Shown: piece after piece, positions 1 through 12,215 of the stretch | Position numbering within the stretch: the first letter of the stretch is position 1 | How the letters are laid out: each line of letters opens with the position of its first letter | Source of the DNA: Platycnemis pennipes | Lineage: Eukaryota; Arthropoda; Insecta; Odonata; Platycnemididae | DNA: 64,000 bases | Reading direction: 5' to 3' | Assembly (NCBI GenBank): GCA_933228895.1 | Contig: OW121857.1 | Span: 79,293,672 to 79,357,671 of the forward strand | Notes under the pieces: model-generated | Databases searched by the model: none | Seen by the model: the letters and a program-made list of their open reading frames with translations, nothing else | Told to the model about the DNA's origin: nothing | Translations under genes and position numbers: made by a program

Positions 1-1018
1 AAAAGGTCGAGGTAAAAGAGTAAATCAAGCGGCGAGTAGGAATTTCTCACAAGAAGACTGTGCCTAAGATTCGGGTGTAGTCCATTGAACAAAAAGCTAA
101 ATGAGGTTAGCCGCGGCATTTTACGTTTAAATAAATAATGCTTAGATGGAATGGAAATATGGATGAGGTAATTATAAGGTCAGGGTTGAAGATTTAACTC
201 TAAAGCAATCGGAATGATGTGATGGGATCCGGAATGAAGTCTCACTCTATGTCAAGGCGGATAATTTTTCCTTTTAAGAATTGTCGTGTGGTTGACTTAA
301 GGCCTTTTTCGGAAAGTTTCGAAAGTGTTCCATTTTTACATATTTGTAGTTAACAAAAATACATTCCTTGTTGTTTATTACAATTAGTGATGACTTCGCA
401 CTTATCATAATAAAAACTTTTTATCATCGTTTATCATAAGAAGACAAAATGTTTATTCCAGTAACCATGATCATGAATTTGTTCGTGGTTCATAAATATG
501 TTTCGTGCTTTATGAGGCAGCTGATGGCCAACTTGATTCCCGAAAATGTCCGGCAGAAATAATTTTTTTCGACCTAGTATTAAATATTTTAGTAATATTT
601 TTCGCAATGAACGAGGGCGAAGCTGCGCTATAGCATCATATAATAATATTGCAAGTAAATGTTATGTATTTTGTATTTGTGGTGAATGATGTGAGATGAT
701 AGTTCTGTGCATAAACTTTTCACGAGGTGAAATGAAAAAAAATGAAAAGAGATGATATTATTCGAGTAAAAATAGTATTGAAAAATTTCACTGAAGTGGG
801 AGAACAGAAACAGAGGTAGAAACAGAGGTGGCCTGAGCATTTCAGTTACCAACGTTGCATTTTTGACCAAGATGGACGTTAGCAACGGCATACGTAGGAG
901 AATTATGAGAAGGAAAGCAAAGTTTTCTCATTTTTGTGAACTCCTGAAAGGAACCCGTAGTAAAGATGTTTAGAAAAGTTTAATAAAGAGTTAAATCTGA
1001 AGTGTGGCTTCGCATGGT
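1..1018. other. Unassigned AT-rich DNA
   Basis: I see no gene, RNA or mobile-element signature here. Short open frames are AT-rich and have no recognisable domain. Treated as background intergenic or intronic sequence. Confidence 0.5.
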
Positions 1019-1500
1019 TTCGAAAGATAGACTTTGATGGAGGATGAGAAGAGATTGAAAGTCATTGAGGTACTGGACTTGGGGACTAGAGAAGAATAAA
1101 GTAGACTTAAAGGAAGACTAATAAGAAGCATGCTTGGAGAGGATATAAAGTGTCTGAAGGCAATTAGTACGGGGCAGAAAAGCTAGAAAAATAAAGTAAT
1201 CAAAGGCGATAGTCTATTGCAGGCCGCTAAAGATGTTACAGTTTCAGGAAAAAAAGAAAGACAAATGGATTGGATAGGCTGTATAGATGATTTAAACAAA
1301 GTTGGGGCATTTAATGAAGAAAAAACTAACAGTAATAGACATGCTGGAATATTAAAGGATATTCGAAGTGGTTCTAGCCTTGACTGCTTTGAAGTCTCCT
1401 GCCGCTACAGAAAAGACAGAAAAACCCATCTCAGGTACTTTCTTAGAAGGCTAAGTGATAATGGATTGGAGGCAAGAACGTCCATTTAAAGCCGAGAATA
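1019..1500 (+). other. Unassigned purine-leaning stretch with a 90-codon frame
   Basis: A 90-codon open frame (1217-1489) lies in an A/G-leaning stretch. The predicted peptide is Lys/Arg/Asp-rich with no motif I recognise. The sequence is loosely reminiscent of degraded non-LTR retrotransposon coding sequence, but I cannot align it to any conserved block. No evidence of translation is visible, and chance is a good alternative. Confidence 0.15.
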
Positions 1501-1569
1501 AATCACAAACGAAAGAAAGGTAATCTAGTCGGTTTAAGTGTTAAACCCAGTTATCCTACTGTTCAGCAG

Positions 1570-1835
1570 CGCTTACGACAGGTGAGAGCAGCTCGTAGTA
1601 GCTAGACTCAAGGAGAAGTTCAAGAGGAGTAAGTGGGGAGGATGCCGTCTCGGTGGTGAGGGTGGGTTAGTGCTGGAGTTGCGAGCTCGAAATGAGATGG
1701 AGGCGTGGGGGTCAAAGGTTAAGTGGAAGGGAGGGTGACGGGGTGGAGACGAGTGGACGGCAAAGGAACTGAATGAACGGAGCCTGGTGGGGGAATAATA
1801 AAGGAAAGTGAATCCTAAAAAAATAAGTTCCTTTT
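1570..1835. other. Polypurine-rich island
   Basis: The plus strand is strongly G/A-rich, with runs such as gggagggtgacgggg. The complementary strand therefore gives a long Ser/Pro/Phe-rich open frame, which is a compositional artefact. This is one of several such islands in the window; see also about 9.4, 22.0, 28.8, 34.6 and 37.0 kb. Confidence 0.5.
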
Positions 1836-3085
1836 CTTCCATCCCCATCACCTCTTTCTATTCCTTTCCCGTCGCTCAGGACCCAGAGGATTCATCCCGT
1901 GCCCGCGCACCTTTTCATTGCAAACTCGTCCGAAAAGCGTGTGTGTGTGAGTAAATATATACATGGAACACATATATATGTACGTGCGTATATGAAAAAA
2001 TGGTTGTTTGATGAGAGGGAACGAAAGATACCTGTGCAAATGGAATTGAAATTTCTTCAATATTAATAGGGCTTTGGTTGTTTGCCTTTCTTACGTCACG
2101 TCCCTTTTATTTTTACTTTTCAACCCTTGAACTTTTAAAATGGGACATTAGCACCGAGGAGAAGGCATACAAGGATCTTATCCATTGGAGATGTTCGCGT
2201 TTCCCTTCTAACGGTTCCTTTGTGGAGCTGGTTCATCAGAGGGAATGTGCTGCTTTAATACTTGGCCAAGATTAACCCCGAGTGCTCACATTAATCAAAG
2301 AAAAAGGAGAATTACAGCTCTAGTAATCTTGAATGTACATATTAGCTACTTCTGTTTTGAGCACGACCTCCATTTATTTTTTCTATTATTGAATATGATC
2401 CTGAACTTGTGTATATAACCTTAAATCTTGGGCATATTTATATGCGGTATAATTCCCTTTCTCTTTGCATGACAAGATCACATTTGAAATTGTGATTGAT
2501 TCAAGCTAAATAGATCTTTGTACATGTAACTGTGTCTCAAGAATTACCAGTGTGAGTTATGTGACATAATGTTTTCACTCGAAACTTAATTGTATCAGTG
2601 AAAATGGAACATGGCATACTCTTTTTGCTTTTTTGCCATTGCTTTTTTCATCGTGTCACCAGTCAGGAGCCATCTCTTATTTCAACGTGGCGATTCAAAT
2701 ATCGATTTTTTCTTTTTTTTAGATTTCAAGCATAAAAATAAAACTACCCTGTACTTCAGCATTAAAAAATAGAGATTCAAATATTGAAAAATTGGTAATT
2801 TTTTTATGAATTGAATAACATAGAGCGAAGTTTGTTTGATGAAGTTCTTTGTTGTCCTTTGTCTATCTCCTGTATGAGAACCTTGATTATATCTCTCTTC
2901 CTGTCCAATATTTATATTTATAATTTACGTCAAAATGAGTCCGTTTAACATTGTTGATTAGGAAGTAAATTTAATCATTGAAGCGAGAATACCGGGAGAA
3001 AACTTCAGTATTTATGTCAGCTGAGAATGTGTGCGTGTTACCTGGGTATATTACAAGAGACGTCCTTGGATTTCAGCTCTCCTGT
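1836..3085. other. Unassigned AT-rich DNA
   Basis: There are short GT/TA-rich simple stretches around 1946-1985 and otherwise nothing recognisable. Small open frames near 2078-2275 have no domain signal. Confidence 0.5.
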
Positions 3086-3300
3086 CAGGTTAATTGCACT
3101 CAATATGCAGCACTTTGATCCCTCCACGTAGCCACTCCTCTGCTGATGAGCAGCGCGACCTCGGCTCGCAGACGCCGTGAGAGAAGGAAGGAAATATTCG
3201 TCGTCTCCGAGCGCTGCCGTGGAAATTTGCGTCGGGGCCGTGGAGTCCGCTATTCCACACTGCGCCCAATTCGGGAGCTATTTGCCCGTTCATAGAGGCC
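3086..3300. other. CpG-dense island
   Basis: The stretch contains many CpG dinucleotides and is clearly more GC-rich than its flanks. A short open frame is present but has no recognised domain. It could be a fragment of a CpG-island promoter, an exon of an unannotated gene or an older GC-rich repeat; sequence alone does not decide. Confidence 0.25.
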
Positions 3301-4200
3301 GGTGCATTATGAGGACGTGGTAATCAATCTCCCAAAACCGCACAATCTCTCCTTCCCTCCGTCGAAGAGTATCAGGGGTGGGATTTGTTCTTTTCATTAG
3401 TCGAGCGCTAATCTGATCCGAGAGCATCTCTCGTTCCCCCTGAAGAGGGGACCTCTCCTCTCCTTAACGACGCCTGATCCATAACTCTTCATCAATTCCA
3501 CTTACCTCGTCGCCTCCCTTCCCATCGTCATCTACCTTCTTGCTTTAGACGTCGGCGCCGCCGGCATCGTCTCGCAGAGATAAAAGGAAAGTAATCTAAA
3601 TGAAGCTGCCAGCAGGGGAGGAGGAGTCTCAAGAAGAGGTAATGGGAGTGTCTCCAAGCCAGAATATTCGCGGGAGTACAGACGGTAGACAGCGTAGCTA
3701 GGGGAGAGTGTGAAAGTTTTCCGCTATAATTATTCAAATTTATTTGCTTTCCTCAACTGCATAAAATATTTAAGTCGCCGAATTGTTTGCATGTATTCTA
3801 ACTAATTATTTTTCTTACTGACTTCTAAATAGGAATTTGGTGAACTAGAAGAGAAATTGTGGCCCGGATTTTATTATATTAAGACATTCCGGTAGCCTTA
3901 GGTATTAGGTATCCTTATGTACAGACACCCCATAGCCTTGACACCCCAAATTGTTATCATGTGTCCTTGGGCTATTAAAATGCGTGCAGGTACTATTAGG
4001 GACATCGAGTGATGTTTAAGTTCTAAATAACCAACGTTTTTTCAGGGGAAAGAATACTAAAAAACCATTTTGTATTCTGTTAATCAAAAAGGTATAAATG
4101 GTCTGGTACGTTAAGGTGGATCTCACCAATTACTAAGCTGTAGAGAGCTGCCTGTGGTTTCCCATACATATATGGTACGCAGAAAATCGTTAAGGTTGGG
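3301..4200. other. Unassigned DNA
   Basis: No supported gene or repeat. Composition changes from mixed GC (about 3300-3740) to AT-rich. A Tn-like inverted repeat, tRNA or conserved reverse-transcriptase block could not be found. Confidence 0.45.
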
Positions 4201-4204
4201 TTTT

Positions 4205-4250
4205 AATTGGTCGTGTTCCGAGTCCCATATTTGAACCCGGAATCTCCGTA
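4205..4250 (-). repeat. Possible second SINE head (B-box-like)
   Basis: The reverse strand carries a run resembling a pol III B box (CGGGTTCAAATATGGG), about 100 bp from the clearer SINE that follows. It may be the head of a second, nested or dimeric tRNA-SINE. Support is limited to this one motif. Confidence 0.3.
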
Positions 4251-4294
4251 TTGTGGAATTAATTCAAAGATAGGTAGCTGCGAAAACTTTAGCG

Positions 4295-4432
4295 AAGTTA
4301 ACCGCTGAATTGCACGATAGCAAGATATTCCACGGAGAAAAAAAATCATTCGCCTTGACCGGGACTCGAACCCGGACCCCCTGATTACCTACTCTAACTA
4401 GAACTAAGCTCTACTCATTAGGCTACCACATA
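4295..4432 (-). repeat. tRNA-derived SINE (family with CCGGGTTCGAGTCCCGG head)
   Basis: On the reverse strand a tRNA-like head runs from an A-box-like GTAGCCTAATGAGTAGAGC to a canonical B box within CCGGGTTCGAGTCCCGG, then leaves tRNA homology into GGTCAAGGCGAAT and a T run. The acceptor stem cannot close and there is no clean anticodon arm, so this is a SINE and not a functional tRNA. Two related copies lie in inverted orientation near 43.0-43.2 kb and share the GTCAAGG(T/C)G junction and the T-rich body. Confidence 0.75.
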
Positions 4433-5110
4433 ATCCTACATTAATTGTGGATATTTAAAATTTAAACTACTTGAGGAAAGTATCTCTTATCAGATCCCTC
4501 GTTATTTTAGTGTTTGATTGTCAGCGACTTCGAACTGAGGGCGATATGGGAATTGGAACTTCGTATTTGCCTCTTAAACGAATGAAGCGCGCGGTGGATC
4601 GCCTTATCCTAGGGCACGCGCCGTGCGTCTCCTCCATCTCTCTCTTAGCGCTTTAGTAGCCGCGTGATTTAAAGGGGATTATTTTTGGCGCTGGGGGGCT
4701 GAGAACGGATAAAGGGGTTGTATGTGTTGGGGGAGGGTGAGGCGGAGGAAGATAAAGAGAAAGGACAGATGGAGCTGGCAGCAGAGAACATAAAATCCAT
4801 TCTTTCCCGTCTATGAAGTTTGAATTATAATGGCAGAGAAATCGTTGATCTTATATTTATCTACATCCTACTGCTGTTTAGGAAATTATTCATTCCAAAA
4901 GGATATAATTTAATCTGTAAAGGGCGTCCTGTAATTCTATATTTCTACTCTTATCTGCTTTGATTGTTTTCATGATGTTATTAATAGTAGGTTATCTACG
5001 TATTTAAGGCTAGTTCTGAGTAATCATTTTGCGCTAAAATCTCCATGTTAGCGTTCTAAAGCACTTGGAAACTACCCAAATGTCAATAAGTCACACCCCA
5101 CCAAATAGTC
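4433..5110. other. Unassigned DNA between SINE and hAT element
   Basis: No feature is supported. A short purine-rich patch lies at about 4690-4790 and the rest is AT-rich. Confidence 0.5.
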
Positions 5111-6074
5111 ATGTGACTTAGGGATGCCACATCGGCTAAAAAACATCGAGTGGTCAATGTTTCGATGTTTATAAAAGTACTCACCACTCACTCATTATTC
5201 ATTGACAAAAAACATCGATGTTTCGATGTATCAAGTTTTTATGCCTTCATACCCGAGGTTAGGTATTATCATAGAGGTGTTAGGTATTATGCATCAGAAA
5301 TTTTGCATCTTCTTAAAAACTTGCAATTTTGAATGCAAAATTGCAAGTTATTGCAAAGTTGCAAAAAATGCAAATTATTTGGAAATCGGACCTTATTTAG
5401 TAAAATATTGATAAATAATTCGCAAATATTTTTCCATTGAATTTATTTTTTAACATAGAAAACATATCACTGTTTCATAATGAAATAAAGATAAATAAAT
5501 ATAGTACAGCAAAAAACAAATAATACAATAAAGTAGGTGTAGGTACCTGTTCCCTAAAAATATTCTAAGCTTGGTAGTATGAAAAAAATCAAATTGAAAA
5601 ACAGTGGGTTTAAAACGTTTAAACCTCCCAGTATCGGTAAGGAACGCTCTTTGCTCAATATGCAGCGACCCCAACCTACTCCTGTTATCTTGTACCACCA
5701 AGTTGAGAGCTGATACAATCCTCTCAGAAGGTACTGATGTAAGCATGGCGGATCATGTTCTTGGAAGGCAACACTGGGATGAAAACATGAACGATTTTAT
5801 ACCTTCACTTGTTTCCCTACACGCGAACGATAGATGGCGTAATTAGGAAAGGTTCGTTCGTATTCCTAAAAGGCTTATGATAATCAGAAAAATGAATTAT
5901 TGGTCAACCAAAAACATTCATTATACCGCTCGTTTCCTAAAACATCGCTGCGATGTTGAGTGTTTTGAAAACATCGAGTCGATGTTCCATCGATTGTCTT
6001 ACCACTCGATGTTTCGGCAAAAAACATCGAGTAGTCCGATACATCGATGTCGATGTGACATCCCTACTGTGACT
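5111..6074 (-). mobile_element. Internally deleted hAT-superfamily DNA transposon with 8-bp target duplications
   Basis: The 948-bp element (5119-6066) has terminal inverted repeats: TAGGGATGCCACATCGG at the left and TAGGGATGTCACATCGA read inward from the right (15 of 17 identical). Flanks are ATGTGACT (5111-5118) and CTGTGACT (6067-6074), a 7/8 match fitting the 8-bp duplication typical of hAT. Subterminal DNA is packed with short repeats of ACATCGA/TCGATGT, as is common for hAT transposase binding regions. Only the C-terminal end of a transposase remains inside, so the copy is non-autonomous. Confidence 0.85.
5450..5746 (-). pseudogene. hAT transposase C-terminal (dimerisation domain) remnant
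   Basis: The 98-codon reverse-strand frame begins MLTSVPSERIVSALNLVV and continues to RSRLGSLHIEQRAFL. This matches the hAT C-terminal dimerisation region, where a TSVPSER(V/I)FS block is followed by a K/R-RSRL stretch and an HVEQ..FL helix. The expected Phe after the SER block is altered and everything N-terminal (BED zinc finger and the catalytic core) is missing. The tail after about residue 45 is AT-rich noise. Non-functional fragment inside the hAT element. Confidence 0.75.
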
Positions 6075-6740
6075 ACTTTTCTACTTCTTCTCTTATAGTT
6101 ACAGAATGTTTTCTTTAATACTTCTGGTTAAAAAGTATCACCCCTACAATGCGCCGTCTTCTAATGACCGACTTATGAATTTTTAAAGAAATGTTCTCCG
6201 CTACGTCTGCTTAACTCTCCCCTGTTCTCCAGTTCCCTTTTTTCAAAAAGCACAAGAGCTATGAAGATGATAGAAATGTATAGGGTAGTTGGTAATATTT
6301 ATAAAATATCATTGCGTAGAAGTAATAAAAGTTTGTGAGACCCGTATTTTGGGTGAAATTCTTTTTTTTTAATGACGGCAGGATGTTATTCGAACATTTT
6401 TGGGACGTTTCTTCTCGTTTGCTTAACGCTGTGCTTTCAAAGCCTCGCACGGGCCGTCAGAAAAAGTGTGACAGAGGAATCATGAGAGAGGAAAGAGTGT
6501 GAATTGCGAAAATGTGAATGCCCTCTCTCGCATCGTATAATATTCGACCCAATGCTTGAGTGTACAATCTGTAGGAAAGCATTACATTTTGGTGTATAAA
6601 AATATTCTTTTGGCACTCAAAAGGAATTTTGTGCACATCTTTACGTGGAAATAACTAGCAAGTTTTTGTTCAAGTTTTAAAGTTTGCAACAAAAAATTTC
6701 CGATTAAATCCTAGCTGTTCAGGGTCAATTTTTCACTTGG
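6075..6740. other. Unassigned AT-rich DNA
   Basis: I see no gene or repeat that can be named. Short open frames here are not convincing. Confidence 0.5.
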
Positions 6741-6746
6741 TTTATG

Positions 6747-7036
6747 AAATGAATAATTGGTTCCAGACGGTCTCGTAGACCTGTGAGCATGGCGTTGGGC
6801 TGCTAACTGGGGCTTCAGGGTTCGATTCTGGGAGAATTCTTTTGCAAACTTCCAGTTGAACCCGGGTTGAGTGTTTTTTTTGTTACCAGATATTTCTAGG
6901 CATAAGTAGGAAACCTCTCTATCTTGATGAGAGAGTTTCACAGGCAGTTCAGCTTATCATTTGGTGAGCTCTTATCTCACTAATTAGACCAGCTTTCGGG
7001 TTGTACGCTATGGTGATGATATGAATTGTTGTTTCC
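6747..7036 (+). repeat. tRNA-derived SINE (CCAGATATTTCT-body family)
   Basis: A tRNA-like head with an A-box-like segment (gtgagcatggcgttgggctg) and a B box (GGGTTCGATTCTGG) is followed by a body containing CCAGATATTTCT and, near the end, CTTTCGGGTTG. The body blocks recur at about 11.9, 12.17 and 42.9 kb, which defines a dispersed family. It is not a tRNA gene because no closed acceptor stem is present. Confidence 0.7.
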
Positions 7037-9349
7037 ATTCTATAAATAAGTAAGGAGGAAGATTAAAAATTTTGTGATTAATTGGACTAGGTTGCGCAAG
7101 CCTTTCTCTCATAAGCCATCTCTTGATTAATCATCATTTGCTCTGTGTCATGTTTCATACGACAAAGTGATCTTGTGGAATTTCTGTTTCACATCGGCTA
7201 TGCGGCAAAAAGAAATCAAGGGATGAATTTCAGATGATCGTCCACTTTGGAAACTGATCTTATTAGATTAGAGAAATATTTTTTTTAGTCAAATGATGTT
7301 GGTACATAAATATCCTTCTCGATGAACAAACGTTTATGGAAAAGAATCCTTGGGCAATTTCTCCGTCAGTGGACATTTTTGATATATCTAACAAGTCTGT
7401 GTTGTCCTATCTAGAAATATGCCAAATATTAGTGTGGATGAACAGTTGAGATTAATTCTGTATTTAAAATATAAGTTGCTTGTTACCCAATCTTTCCAGT
7501 TACCTTAAAATAAGAGAAGAGATTTGTTGCTAATTTTCATTTTGTTTCTCATGGTTTTAATAGGCTTTTTCACACTTGTTATATCATCTCCATTCACCTC
7601 AAATCTTCGTTTATTGACGATTTCCTCTGTTGCGTCTGATCTTCCTCTGTGTAATCCCATTGAGATCTTCTCTTCTTAATATGGTTTCTCGAATGATCCT
7701 TTCCTACTTAGTCTTGCTTTTTAATGTTATAAAGTCAAATACTTTTGTATTATTTTATGTAGCGTGTTTATTTCTTCTATCTGCTTTCCAAATTCATTAA
7801 AGAAACGTAATACAATTAGTATCCTATGAGACTCTTTCCCAAAGGATTCATTTAACGTCCACACCGTATTGATTCCCGAAATGGGCGCATTGTAGATTAC
7901 TTGTTGGTAGCAACCAGACTGGCGGAGTTAAGACTTTGCCCATTTTGAAGGTAAAGAAATAGAACCTCGTTAGGTCTACTTTGTTAAGTACGCATAGAAG
8001 TTTATTGACGCTGATAATCGGTTTCTTTCAGAATATTTTTTTTTATGTAGTTGTCATGTGCGTTAAATTTGTATATGATCATCGCTTAGAAATGGTCAAC
8101 CGTTGGTTGTTTGCGAAGATATTTTTACATTTCATATTCAGCGCCGTAGAATATTTCTTCACTTCTAATACAAAATCTATGAAAATGGGACTTACATTTA
8201 ATCCCAAGCTCGAAACAGTGGCTATTTGCTTGCTGGGAGATTTTGTAATCATTCAAAACGCTATTCAGACTTTATGCGTCTTTCCTCGTTTATGTAGCGC
8301 TGGTCGATGAAAATACGAGCCAGAACACCCTCGTTACTCCTTCAGCATGGTGTTCACCAACCGCAGTGAGTTTATCACTGTCTCTGCGTTGCCGAGTTTG
8401 CAGTGACGATGCTTCTTGCGCCGTGATCTCAAAAGTGAAACGGAACAAATTTTCCTGGAGGCTTTACATACGGTTGACGTGGCCATAATTCACCAGAGTT
8501 GAAAATACCATTGGATTTATCATTAAAACTACAAAAGAGTGCATTCTTTTGTCATTCAATCTTCATTCAGTAGTGAATCGACTTAAACTATTCGACACAT
8601 TTTAAATCCACACAATCGTCAGTTCATGGACTTCAGAGGAATATTAATACTTACGTTTTCATCAATTTTCAAGCTGTAGTAATCAAGGTTCAGATCGTTG
8701 GGCCAGAATTTTTACATTGAGTTATTGATTCTTTCAACTGATATCAAAAGAACTTATCGGAATAGAACTCAAGAGACCGACACTTAATTGAATAATTCTT
8801 AGACAAGGTTATTACCTCTTCTTTAGTTATCACTCCATCGTAATTGTTTTGTGAAAGCCTTCCATTTATCCTCTTCCTTCTGCCAATGCGTCTAATTCCA
8901 AAAACCTTCCACATCTCATGCTCTTCATTAAGCTTCTTATCTTACGATCTGGAACGTCCTCTGTAGTTTTTGTCTTCAGCTATCTCTTCATATGCGTGTT
9001 CACCAGTCGGTCTGCAGCTAATGTCTAGCCCATGCATCCCATCTTAGCCTTTTATAGAGGTTGTTCAGGGAAAGAAACTGGCCCCCCTACCCTAAATGTG
9101 TGACATTCACACGCCTGTGGCTTAGTCCGGGATGAGTTCTACCCTCACCTATCCAAAACCAACCTTTAGGTTGAATCACTGAGTGAGTGGATGAGATGTA
9201 ATTTTGCTATGGATTTTCATTCCATTTCCGGGCGGAGTACTAAGTAACCTACTCGTTGCCTCAGGAATCGTACTTCGGACGAAAGCACGACATTCCTCAT
9301 ATAATTAAGACGTATTTCCCGCGCATCCCGTCGCCAAGGGAGAAGCTGC
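7037..9349. other. Unassigned DNA, about 2.3 kb
   Basis: No conserved domain, tRNA head or terminal repeat is visible. A 109-codon frame at 7981-8310 encodes a hydrophobic, Phe-rich peptide with no recognised family; AT-rich composition makes chance likely. Confidence 0.45.
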
Positions 9350-9770
9350 TATCAGACGAAAGAGACGAGGAAGGAGGTCACTGAGAGGAGGACAGACTTG
9401 AAGAAGAAGATTTGAAAGGAAGAAAGAGAGAGGGGGAGTGTCCTCGAAAAAGGAAGGAGTGATAGCAGGAACGGAGATGGAATGAGACTCCCAAGATGAG
9501 GTTGAGGAGGAGAAGGAGGGAGTGGAGGAGGGAGGAGACTCCGGAAAGGGGTTGGAGACGAACTTCGGTGCGCCCGGGTGTCTTAAAGAGTCATCTCGGA
9601 CACGGTCGAAAACAACCTCCCTAATTTATGTGGCGAAAGGCCTTTTATCTTTCGCTATCCTGGGAGGAGGCAAAGAGATAGGACGGGGGTGGATTGGAGG
9701 TACGGGGAAGGAGTAGAAAGGGAGCGGGCTAGGGGAGAGTGGTGTGGGTTGAGGGTGCAGGCACGAACGC
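9350..9770. other. Polypurine-rich island
   Basis: The plus strand is dominated by G and A (many gaggag and ggaagg runs), giving an artefactual Gly/Glu/Lys-rich open frame. Same character as the islands at 1.6, 28.8, 34.6 and 37 kb. Confidence 0.5.
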
Positions 9771-10778
9771 GACTAAGATGTGCGACATTTGCATATGAAT
9801 ATCGCGACTCGATATCGAGGAGTAATATAAATTACACATTTCGATTTATCGAGGTTGAAATCTGAATGTGCGCCTTCGAATTCCATATCTTAAGTAGTGA
9901 TAGAATTATCTTTTAGTTAGTCCAACTCCTAAAGTTAAATCGCACCCTCTGACCTAATCTAAGCCTTGGCTTAATCCTTACACTAACATACTATCCATGC
10001 ATGGACGAAAAATCGAATTCGCGACCTTTACGCTGTCAAGCATTTAAAAATAACACTGATTATATTGGTATACGGACTTCAAAAGTGTTTCAATTACGCG
10101 GGAAAAGACGCTGATTTATATTGTACATCGGGAAAATATATCGATATGTGTTTTTTATATATACGTACATGTAGAAATATCGTGTAGATCTTCCCAGAAT
10201 TGTATCGATGTATTGGAATAAATGAATCGGTATGTAGACGATAGAGTCAAATAAGGGGGATCTCGCTTTTCATCATCAAACCATATTTTGACTTTCTTTG
10301 AGAAGAAATATCGTCCGAAGTCTCTGGCAATGTATATTGGTATTCCGCAGCCCGTAATAGTATGGTTCTCTTCGTGTGTGTGGTGATTATTCACTCCCGG
10401 TCACATATCCAAGTCAGAGTACCCTACATGGTACTGTGTGATGCCCTTAGAGGAGGAATGGCAGTAGTTTTACTTTTTCGGAGTGGAAAGGGGAAGGAGC
10501 GGATCTCTCCGCACCCATTCTGGGTCCCATTGCCGGAGATGAAAGTTTCGGGGAAGGAATTGTCATGCCGGTACCGTGAAAGGTGAATTAAACAAAAAAT
10601 TCTTTCGCGGGAAGTCTGTTTGATGAGATGCAAAGTGGATGAGATGCGACTAATTTAAAATGAAAAAAAAACACACACCCATCTCTCCTCTTTCATTTCT
10701 TGGCGGGAGGAAGGTGGGAATAACCGTTCTTGGGGACATATCCCAATGTAATTACCTCGAGAGTCATGCATAAGGCTT
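9771..10778. other. Unassigned DNA with a weak SINE-head trace
   Basis: Around 10003-10035 the reverse strand has GGTCGCGAATTCGATT, a possible degenerate B box, but no A box or body supports it. Nothing else is assignable. Frames near 10155-10633 are overlapping on both strands and unconvincing. Confidence 0.35.
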
Positions 10779-10781
10779 GTT

Positions 10782-10808
10782 CATCTACGTCTACGCAATA
10801 CCCTGCAA
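10782..10808 (-). repeat. Fragment of CR1/L2-like 3' terminal module
   Basis: The string tctacgcaataccctgcaa matches the reverse complement of the terminal module (TTGCAGGGTAT..GTAGATGTAG) of the retrotransposon at 20.3-21.16 kb, then homology stops. It sits about 65 bp from a longer copy in the same orientation. Confidence 0.55.
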
Positions 10809-10871
10809 TTTCAAATCGTAGAGTAACCAAAGACGGTGCTGGGCGATAAAAGGGTGCCAGAAATCATGTAT

Positions 10872-10990
10872 ACATCTACATCCACGTGATACCCTGTAAG
10901 CCACCGCGTGGGTGTGTGGCAGGGAGGTGAAGATCACCAAACATGCGCTATTGACATGCAAGGAAGCTACTGCACGGAAACATGTTAGAT
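10872..10990 (-). repeat. CR1/L2-like retrotransposon 3' end
   Basis: Reading on the reverse strand, the copy ends TTCACCTCCCTGCCACACAC, a gapped GGTGGCTTACAGGGTAT module and GATGTAGATGT, matching the 3' end of the element at 21.05-21.16 kb. The match includes the GCATG-containing stretch just upstream. It is strongly 5'-truncated and has no coding sequence. Confidence 0.75.
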
Positions 10991-11784
10991 AATAGGCTTT
11001 GTTACTTCATCCTAATCATCCACCCTCGACCATGATTTTAGTCTACATTCATGCTTGTATGTACAGTCTCTCCGAAAAGTACTTTTTCCGTTTATAGATA
11101 GCAGTGTTTAAGGGTAGTGTACGGCATCGTAAGAATATTTCAATTAACTTGCGTCGCATATATTCAAGTCTGTCATAACCACAGACATAGAGATAATGGT
11201 CATAATGCAGAAGGTTCCTGTAAGAAACCTAAAGAGCGTATGTGGAGGAAGGGGTGGGATTCTTCCTTTTTGCCAGTGTAGCACTTAAATTGGCCACAAG
11301 GAAATTAAATAGTAGTAAGTTCATGTTATTATTTTTAGAGTCGAATTCAGGTCACAAACACTGTTCAAGGTAGATGGGTAGTTGGTAATATAGAGTAACT
11401 TTTTTTAAGCAAAGGTTAGATAGTATGCTGGCTTCTGGTTTAGCTTAATCTTTGTATAAGAATTAGTTGGGTGACTTCTTTTGCGTCCCACCCAACAAAT
11501 GAAATACTGCACATGGAGTAGTCTTAATAGGGCACTCAAGTAGGGACTGAGAAACTACTGAAAACATCTACCAGTGGACTAGGTTCAAGGAAGTTGAGAT
11601 GGATGATTACTACTCTAGTGGTTCACAATGTATGAACTGGTACGCATTACTAAACTCATCCAAAGTTATCTCCACATTATTTTCCAGTGAATCATTCAAG
11701 TAATGCAAGCGGTTCTTTGCTGTGCAATAATTTGTTTCGCATTTTAAGTGGAGACGCCCTTCGTTTTCCCTTGATTGTTCTTGA
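10991..11784. other. Unassigned DNA
   Basis: No gene or named repeat recognised. It could contain further 3' UTR of the preceding retrotransposon fragment, but I cannot align it. Confidence 0.45.
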
Positions 11785-11960
11785 TAAGGAGGTTTGTTAA
11801 GTCCGCTGGATAGAGCGTGGCGCTACTGGTTGGATATCTTAAGTTGAAATCGGGAGAGGCCTCTTCCAACACATGGGGCTAAATACAATCATACCATATT
11901 CTGGGCGCCAGATATTTCTGTGAATCTATATGCACTTAGGGAAAGTAACTTTCTTCCTTC
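11785..11960 (+). repeat. tRNA-derived SINE, degraded
   Basis: An A-box-like GCTGGATAGAGCGTGGCGC is followed by a decayed B box (AAGTTGAAATCGGGA) and a body containing GCCAGATATTTCTGTGAA and GGGAAAGTAACTTTCTT. The body blocks match the SINEs at 6.75 and 42.8 kb. Confidence 0.6.
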
Positions 11961-11974
11961 CATTTTATACGCCG

Positions 11975-12215
11975 TTGGGCTTAGTAGCTGGTTAGCTCTA
12001 GTCTGGACTGGCCTCCATTAGAAGTACAAATCGGTTCTTAGGATCTCCAACTGCTACGGGTTTCACATATAGTCAGTCCTGAACCTTATCCTAAGACAAT
12101 CAAGAGTTCGATCCCCAAGCCGGTATTCAAAACTTTGACCCTTGGGTAACCAGGGTTTACTGCGTCCTGTAACGACTTTCGGGTTGAGCACTGTGATAGC
12201 AGATAATTGATTAAA
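11975..12215 (+). repeat. tRNA-derived SINE, degraded, tandem to the previous one
   Basis: A-box-like GCTTAGTAGCTGGTTAGCTC and B-box-like GAGTTCGATCCCC bracket a tRNA-like head. The body ends with ACTTTCGGGTTGAGCACTGTG, matching the terminal block of the 6.75-kb copy. Two heads in one orientation suggest either two insertions or a dimeric unit. Confidence 0.55.

Noticed and set aside
4340..4432. Candidate functional tRNA gene
   Set aside because: B box is canonical, but there is no closed acceptor stem or proper anticodon arm, and the sequence continues into a repeat body shared with other loci.
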